From Ornithobacterium rhinotracheale (GTDB taxonomy: Bacteria; Bacteroidota; Bacteroidia; Flavobacteriales; Weeksellaceae), in assembly GCF_004088395.1 (NCBI RefSeq), contig NZ_CP035107.1, positions 1,565,001 to 1,629,000 on the forward strand: 64,000 nucleotides of DNA, written 5' to 3'. The notes beneath the pieces are model-generated. The model saw only the letters and a program-made list of their open reading frames with translations. It ran no database searches and was not told the DNA's origin. Position numbers and translations under genes: made by a program. This document shows, in pieces, positions 61,649 through 64,000 of the stretch. The stretch's first letter is position 1; each line of letters opens with the position of its first letter.

Positions 61649-62182
61649 ATGATTTTAAAAATTAGAGTAATCCTTGATGCTGAGCAAGATGTGTTCAGAG
61701 ATATAGAAATTGAAGAAAAAAGCACTTTATTTGAATTTCACCAAGCCATCAAAAATGCGTTCGGTCTTGCGGGCGAGGAAATGGCGTCTTTCTTTTTGTC
61801 TAACGACCAATGGTTCCAAGGCAGCGAAATTCCGCTCGAAAACATGGCAGGCGACGAAGATGCCGAAACCATGCAAGAAACCACACTTTCTGCCGTGGTG
61901 CCTAAAAAAGGGGGAAGAATGATTTATTTATACGATTTCTTCTCTATGTGGACATTCTTTTGCGAAGTGGTAGATCGCATCAAAAAAGATAGCAAAAAAG
62001 ACTATCCGTTAGTAAGCCTCACTTATGGCGAATGCCCAAAAGAAGCTCCTAACAAAGAGCAAATGGAATTTGACATTGATGAAGATGGCTTAAATTTTGA
62101 AGATGATTTAGACAACGATTTCGAAGATGGATACAATGACGACGACTACTTTGACTCCGATCCCTATAGTGGATACTATTAA
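61649..62182 (+). CDS. pRiA4b ORF-3-like protein
   Basis: 177 residues. MILKIRVILDAEQDVFRDIEIEEKSTLFEFHQAIKNAFG and DNQWF-type block (LSNDQWFQGSEIPL) with MIYLYDFFSMWTFFCEVV match PF07929 (plasmid pRiA4b ORF-3). The C-terminus is a very acidic Asp/Glu/Tyr run (about 140-177) likely to be disordered. Despite the plasmid name the family is common on chromosomes and has no known role. It begins 12 bases after the CCA enzyme gene. Confidence 0.85.
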   Translation: MILKIRVILDAEQDVFRDIEIEEKSTLFEFHQAIKNAFGLAGEEMASFFLSNDQWFQGSEIPLENMAGDEDAETMQETTLSAVVPKKGGRMIYLYDFFSMWTFFCEVVDRIKKDSKKDYPLVSLTYGECPKEAPNKEQMEFDIDEDGLNFEDDLDNDFEDGYNDDDYFDSDPYSGYY

Positions 62183-62200
62183 TTTTAAATCAAGAATTAC

Positions 62201-62782
62201 ATGTTTACAGGAATTGTAGAAGAAATGGCAGAAGTTGCCAAAATTGAGCAGGAAGAAGCCAATACTCATATTTATCTAAAAGCCAATTTTTTCTCTGAGC
62301 TTAAAATCGACCAAAGCATTGCACACAATGGTGCATGCCTTACAGTTACAGCTTTAAACCACGAATTGTATGCCGTAACGGCAATTGCAGAAACTTTGCA
62401 ACGCACCAATTTAGGTAGCTTAAAAGTGGGCGACAAAGTGAATGTTGAACGCTGCATGCACCTTTCAGATAGGATTGATGGGCACATCGTGCAAGGACAT
62501 GTAGACCAAGTGGGAAAATTAGATAAAATTGAAGACCAAAACGGAAGTTTTAAACTCTATTTTTCTTACGACCAAAAGAAATTTACTACCGTAGAAAAGG
62601 GCTCCATTTGCGTAAATGGCGTAAGCCTTACCGTGGTGGATTCCTTGCCTGGAGAGTTTTCCGTAGCCATCATCCCTTACACTTGGGAACACACCAATTT
62701 AGGCTATTTAAAAGCAGGCGATTCAGTAAATTTAGAATTTGACATTTTAGGAAAATATGTGCAGAAATTAATGCAAAAATGA
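62201..62782 (+). CDS. ribE: Riboflavin synthase alpha subunit
   Basis: 193 residues. Two similar lumazine-binding barrels: MFTGIVEEMAEV...NGACLTV...ERCMHLSDRIDGHIVQGHVD and GSICVNGVSLTVVDSLPGEFSVAIIPYTWEHTNLGYLKAGDSVNLEFDILGKYV. It dismutates two lumazine molecules to riboflavin. RibB is at 17124. It is 18 bases after the pRiA4b-like gene and overlaps the sensor kinase start by 4 bases. Confidence 0.96.
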   Translation: MFTGIVEEMAEVAKIEQEEANTHIYLKANFFSELKIDQSIAHNGACLTVTALNHELYAVTAIAETLQRTNLGSLKVGDKVNVERCMHLSDRIDGHIVQGHVDQVGKLDKIEDQNGSFKLYFSYDQKKFTTVEKGSICVNGVSLTVVDSLPGEFSVAIIPYTWEHTNLGYLKAGDSVNLEFDILGKYVQKLMQK

Positions 62783-64000
62783 TCAAGCAGGGTTTTCTTT
62801 TCAATCGGATTTCGCTCAGGCTTAGAGTATTCGTATCCTTGATAATAATTATTCTTTTCACGGTAGGCACCTTAGGCTTTTTGATGTTTTTGCACTTTAA
62901 TCAAACTGCCGAAACCTTTCACAAAAACCGATTGTTGCGTAAAGAGAAAACCATTATTGAAACCATTGATTATGCCATTACCGACTATCCCGAAGAAGTA
63001 AGCGAAAAAAACATTGTTGATGTTTTAAAACCTAAAATATTTGAATTTTCAGACATTAATGACATTCATATTAATTTATACGATTTAAAAGGAAACTTAA
63101 CGCTCACCTCTGAAGCAAAAATAGCTGAAGAACGCAAAAGAGTACCCGCGCAAATTATGAGTATTCTCTCGCTTTCAAACGACCGAGTAGAACATATTCG
63201 CACATCTGACAAGGAAACTTATATTACGGTTTACACTTACTTATACAATATTAATCAAAGGCCCATTGCGATATTGAGTTTGCCGTATATGCACGACGAC
63301 TCGTTCCAAAAACAAGAATTCTTCCTGCTCATAGAGCGCTTCTCGGCCGTAGCGGCATTTGTCATCTTCATCGGGGGGCTCATCGCGTGGTGGCTTTCAA
63401 AATCCGTAACCGCACGCATCAAGGAAATTGCAGAACGATTAAACAAAACGCATGTCGTGGGGCATAATAAGCCCATCTTTTACGATAGTAATGACGAGGT
63501 AAAAGTACTTGTAGATTCCTACAACGATATGGTGCTAAAACTAAACGAGCAATCTGAGCAATTATTAAAAATCGAGCGCGAGGAAACTTGGCGCGAGGCT
63601 GCCCGCCAAGTAGCCCACGAGCTTAAAAACCCACTGACTCCGATGCGTTTACAAATTCAAAACTTCAACCGAAAATTTGAAGCGGGAAATCCTGATAACA
63701 AAGAAAAAATTGATGAACTTTGCAAAGGCCTTTTAAAACAAATCGATACGATTACAGGAATTGCCGAAGCCTTTAGCGATTTTGCAAAAATGCCTGTGCG
63801 TAAAGACGAAAGCATTGATATTGTGGAGGAAATTTCTCTGGCACTTGAAATGTTCGACGATAAATTTGTGAAATATACGCCAGAAATAGAATCTCCCTTA
63901 TACATCAATTTCGATTCAAGTTATTTGGTGCGTGTGATTACCAATTTGGTCAAAAACGCCTTGCAAGCTGTGCCACTTGGCAGGACACCAGAAGTGAAAG
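62779..64000 (+). CDS. Sensor histidine kinase, NtrY-like (3' end outside the window)
   Basis: Frame open from the ATG at 62779 to the window end, 407 codons. Membrane helix about 14-40, periplasmic sensor region of about 140 residues, second membrane helix (about 180-205, VAAFVIFIGGLIAWWL), a HAMP-like linker, then the histidine box EAARQVAHELKNPLTPMRLQ and N-box LVRVITNLVKNALQA. It should phosphorylate itself and pass phosphate to an NtrC-like partner; the cue is unknown. It shares the ATGA overlap with ribE. The catalytic G boxes lie past the window edge. Confidence 0.9.
   Translation, partial: MIKQGFLFNRISLRLRVFVSLIIIILFTVGTLGFLMFLHFNQTAETFHKNRLLRKEKTIIETIDYAITDYPEEVSEKNIVDVLKPKIFEFSDINDIHINLYDLKGNLTLTSEAKIAEERKRVPAQIMSILSLSNDRVEHIRTSDKETYITVYTYLYNINQRPIAILSLPYMHDDSFQKQEFFLLIERFSAVAAFVIFIGGLIAWWLSKSVTARIKEIAERLNKTHVVGHNKPIFYDSNDEVKVLVDSYNDMVLKLNEQSEQLLKIEREETWREAARQVAHELKNPLTPMRLQIQNFNRKFEAGNPDNKEKIDELCKGLLKQIDTITGIAEAFSDFAKMPVRKDESIDIVEEISLALEMFDDKFVKYTPEIESPLYINFDSSYLVRVITNLVKNALQAVPLGRTPEVK

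Noticed and set aside
61649-62182. Plasmid or transposon origin of the pRiA4b ORF-3-like gene
   Set aside because: The family name comes from a plasmid, but the gene sits tightly among housekeeping genes with no mobile-element ends nearby.

Overview
The window is a chromosomal segment of a low-GC member of the Bacteroidota, class Flavobacteriia. The evidence is the ssb-gldE-gldD gliding cluster, TonB receptors paired with a DUF4249 lipoprotein, menaquinone genes (menA, menB), the TAnnTTTG type of -7 promoter element ahead of several genes, and weak ribosome binding sites. A host-associated Weeksellaceae or Ornithobacterium-like species would fit (glycosaminoglycan-type GH88 remnant, IS982 element, altered GyrA quinolone region), but the genus is an inference.

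Layout. 1-730: end of yaaA. 1196-7655: a restriction-modification-like island with two methylase-type genes, an array of six GC-rich palindromes, two unrecognised small genes, and an 850-residue T5orf172/GIY-YIG plus SF2 helicase protein. 7758-11009: TonB receptor and DUF4249 lipoprotein. 11074-11326: a 253-bp MITE-like element with 16-bp terminal inverted repeats and an 8-bp target duplication, sitting exactly on the stop codon of a GH88 pseudogene (11326-12537, one in-frame nonsense codon). 12655-22899 (minus strand): ung, a His-rich TonB receptor with a small partner, an outer-membrane barrel, then ftsK-lolA-lptF/G-ribB. 23004-31922: malQ, menB, rplU-rpmA, two small membrane or envelope genes, pyruvate dehydrogenase E1-alpha/E2, cdd. 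31923-36670 is an accessory patch: a non-coding stretch with hairpins, an IS982 fragment abutting an intact IS982-family element, a repeat-containing secreted surface protein, extragenic palindromes and a frameshifted HU-like/DUF4469 gene. 36879-46664: comM, mtnN, luxS, a VOC protein, dgt, rpmH (opposite strand), gyrA, a TPR protein and a deoxynucleoside kinase. 46746-55370: tpx, lpdA, menA, udk, a DivIC/FtsB-like gene, a THUMP-like methyltransferase, and a nucleobase uptake group (two NCS2 permeases and a DUF5020 outer-membrane protein). 55500-64000: a TonB receptor behind two palindromic operator candidates, ssb-gldE-gldD, a CCA-adding-type enzyme, a pRiA4b-ORF3-like protein, ribE and the start of an NtrY-like sensor kinase.

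The most notable points are: the restriction-like island with its palindrome array; the MITE placed on a stop codon whose ends resemble those of the IS982 element 21 kb away; GyrA with Phe and Gly at the two classical quinolone-resistance positions; a RibB whose GTP cyclohydrolase half has lost its zinc cysteines; and two decayed genes. No tRNA, rRNA or CRISPR array was recognised.
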